Part shown: positions 4,624-5,801 of the stretch, one piece after another
Numbering within the stretch: position 1 is the first letter of the stretch
Layout of the letters: every line of letters begins with the position of its first letter
DNA from: Candidatus Methylomirabilota bacterium
Lineage (GTDB): Bacteria > Methylomirabilota > Methylomirabilia > Methylomirabilales > 2-02-FULL-66-22
DNA: 5,801 bases
Direction of reading: 5' to 3'
NCBI GenBank assembly: GCA_016208645.1
Contig: JACQXP010000386.1
Coordinates: 1-5,801 of the forward strand
Notes under the pieces: model-generated
The model's input: only the letters and a program-made list of their open reading frames with translations
The model's database searches: none
Told to the model about the DNA's origin: nothing
Translations under genes and position numbers: made by a program

Positions 4624-5801
4624 ATGACAGTCGAGACGCAGGCGGCGGTCCCAGCACCCACCAAGCGACGCGAGCAGCGGGAGAGCGTGGTCATCCGGTT
4701 TGCCGGGGACTCGGGCGACGGGATGCAGCTGACCGGCATGCAGTTCACCAGCGAGTCGGCCCTGGCGGGAAACGACATCGGGACCCTGCCGGACTTCCCG
4801 GCGGAGATCCGGGCGCCCGCGGGCACGCTGGCGGGGGTGAGCGGCTTCCAGCTCAACTTCAGCAGCCTGGAGGTTTATACCCCCGGGGACAACCCCGACG
4901 TGCTGGTGGCGATGAACCCGGCGGCACTGAAAGTGAACATCGGGGACCTGAAACCCGGCGGCATCCTGCTGGCCGATCAGGACGGGTTCGACGCGGGCAA
5001 CCTGAAGAAGGCCGGCTACCCCACGAACCCTCTGGAGGACGGCTCGCTGGCGAAGTATCAGGTCATCGTGGTGGACATGACCGGGATGACGCTGAAGGCC
5101 GTGGACGACCTGAAACTCTCCAACAAGGTCGCCAGCCGGTGCAAGAACTTCTTCGCCCTGGGGCTGTGTTCCTGGATGTACAGCCGCCCGATCGAGCCGA
5201 CCCTGAACTGGATCCAGGACAAGTTCAAGAAGACTCCCGAACTGGTGGAGGCGAACGCCCGGGTGCTGAAGACCGGGTATCACTTCGGCGAGACCACGGA
5301 GCTGTTCGCGGTCCAGTACGAGGTGAAGCCGGCCCGGATCGCCCCGGGCAAGTACCGGAATGTCACCGGGAACACGGCCCTGGCCCTGGGCCTGCTGGCG
5401 GCCGCGAAGAAGGCGGGCCTTCCTCTGTTTCTGGGGAGCTACCCCATCACCCCGGCCAGCGACATCCTGCACGAGCTGGCACAGTACAAGAACTTCGGGG
5501 TGTACACCTTCCAGGCCGAGGACGAGATCGCCGGTGTCTGCTCGGCCCTGGGGGCTTCCTTCGGTGGAGGCATCGGAGTGACAACCAGCAGCGGACCCGG
5601 GATCGCCTTGAAGCAGGAGGCGATCAACCTGGCCGTGATGGTCGAGCTCCCCCTGGTCATCTGCAATATCCAGCGGGGCGGACCCAGCACCGGCCTGCCG
5701 ACCAAGACGGAGCAAGCCGACCTGTACCAGGCCATCTTCGGCCGGAACAGCGACTCGTCGCTGCCCGTCCTGGCGGCGGCGACCCCCGGCGATTGTTTCA
5801 A
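4624..5801 (+). CDS. korA: 2-oxoacid:ferredoxin oxidoreductase alpha subunit (KorA/OorA type), 3' partial
   Basis: Open from the ATG at 4624 to the window edge: 392 complete codons of a protein that usually has about 600. AAGGA (4615-4619) is a close ribosome-binding site. The fused gamma-alpha architecture is visible. A gamma domain begins with VVIRFAGDSGDGMQLTG (22-38) and runs to about 200; the alpha/pyrimidine-binding domain follows from about 245 with GSYPITPASDIL (271-282), QAEDEIAGV (297-305), TTSSGPG (320-326) and QRGGPSTGLPTKTEQADL (350-367). With KorB, which carries thiamine diphosphate and should lie just downstream, the enzyme converts 2-oxoglutarate (or another 2-oxoacid) and CoA to the acyl-CoA, CO2 and reduced ferredoxin. 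It acts in the cytoplasm, in an oxidative or reductive TCA cycle. The 2-oxoglutarate specificity is inferred from the domain layout; a related 2-oxoacid is possible. Confidence 0.92.
   Translation, partial: MTVETQAAVPAPTKRREQRESVVIRFAGDSGDGMQLTGMQFTSESALAGNDIGTLPDFPAEIRAPAGTLAGVSGFQLNFSSLEVYTPGDNPDVLVAMNPAALKVNIGDLKPGGILLADQDGFDAGNLKKAGYPTNPLEDGSLAKYQVIVVDMTGMTLKAVDDLKLSNKVASRCKNFFALGLCSWMYSRPIEPTLNWIQDKFKKTPELVEANARVLKTGYHFGETTELFAVQYEVKPARIAPGKYRNVTGNTALALGLLAAAKKAGLPLFLGSYPITPASDILHELAQYKNFGVYTFQAEDEIAGVCSALGASFGGGIGVTTSSGPGIALKQEAINLAVMVELPLVICNIQRGGPSTGLPTKTEQADLYQAIFGRNSDSSLPVLAAATPGDCF

Noticed and set aside
3829..5715. Very long open frame (628 codons) on the minus strand
   Set aside because: It is antisense to nuoB and korA, both confirmed by cofactor-binding motifs. 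Stop codons are rare in this GC-rich frame by composition, and the translation has low complexity.

Overview
This is a GC-rich bacterial chromosomal window with protein-coding genes all on the + strand. It has no RNA genes and no CRISPR array. The gene set (creatinase-type peptidase, ErpA-like Fe-S carrier, complex I NuoB, 2-oxoacid:ferredoxin oxidoreductase) suggests a GC-rich environmental bacterium using ferredoxin-linked carbon metabolism. A member of the NC10/Rokubacteria (Methylomirabilota) type would fit, but that is an impression from gene content, not a tested placement.

Layout: (a) 1-111 is the 3' end of a probable FAD-dependent amine/amino-acid oxidoreductase. (b) 112-821 is a compact composite element: a gene for a four-helix-bundle protein of the S23/23S-rRNA-intervening-sequence family, flanked on both sides by tandem heptamers of the AACCTCG type. 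Its outer arrays are inverted relative to each other. It starts right after the oxidoreductase stop codon and ends inside what looks like the coding sequence of the next gene. (c) 833-2449 is a tightly packed run of an M24 (Xaa-Pro-type) metallopeptidase that has lost its usual N-terminal segment, a 111-residue protein of unknown function and an 89-residue membrane protein. (d) A well-formed sigma70-type promoter at 2460-2488 starts a second unit: a MerR-family regulator with a C-terminal cysteine cluster, followed by an erpA-like A-type Fe-S carrier that has a possible promoter of its own. (e) 3497-3894 has no gene but holds two inverted-repeat structures. One is a 175-bp non-coding element with 16-bp imperfect terminal inverted repeats and internal CCCTCTCCC/GGGAGAGGG hairpins, resembling a MITE. 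(f) 3895 to the end carries a nuoB gene standing apart from any other visible complex I gene, then korA, the alpha subunit of 2-oxoacid:ferredoxin oxidoreductase, which runs off the window.

How the parts may work together: erpA, nuoB and korA all concern iron-sulfur electron transfer. ErpA delivers clusters, KorA with its missing partner KorB produces reduced ferredoxin, and NuoB carries the N2 cluster of complex I. The neighbouring MerR protein, with five closely spaced cysteines, is a plausible Fe-S or metal sensor for this block. The main point of interest is the heptamer-flanked four-helix gene. It looks like an inserted unit that removed the start of the adjacent peptidase gene and supplied it with a repeat-encoded leader.
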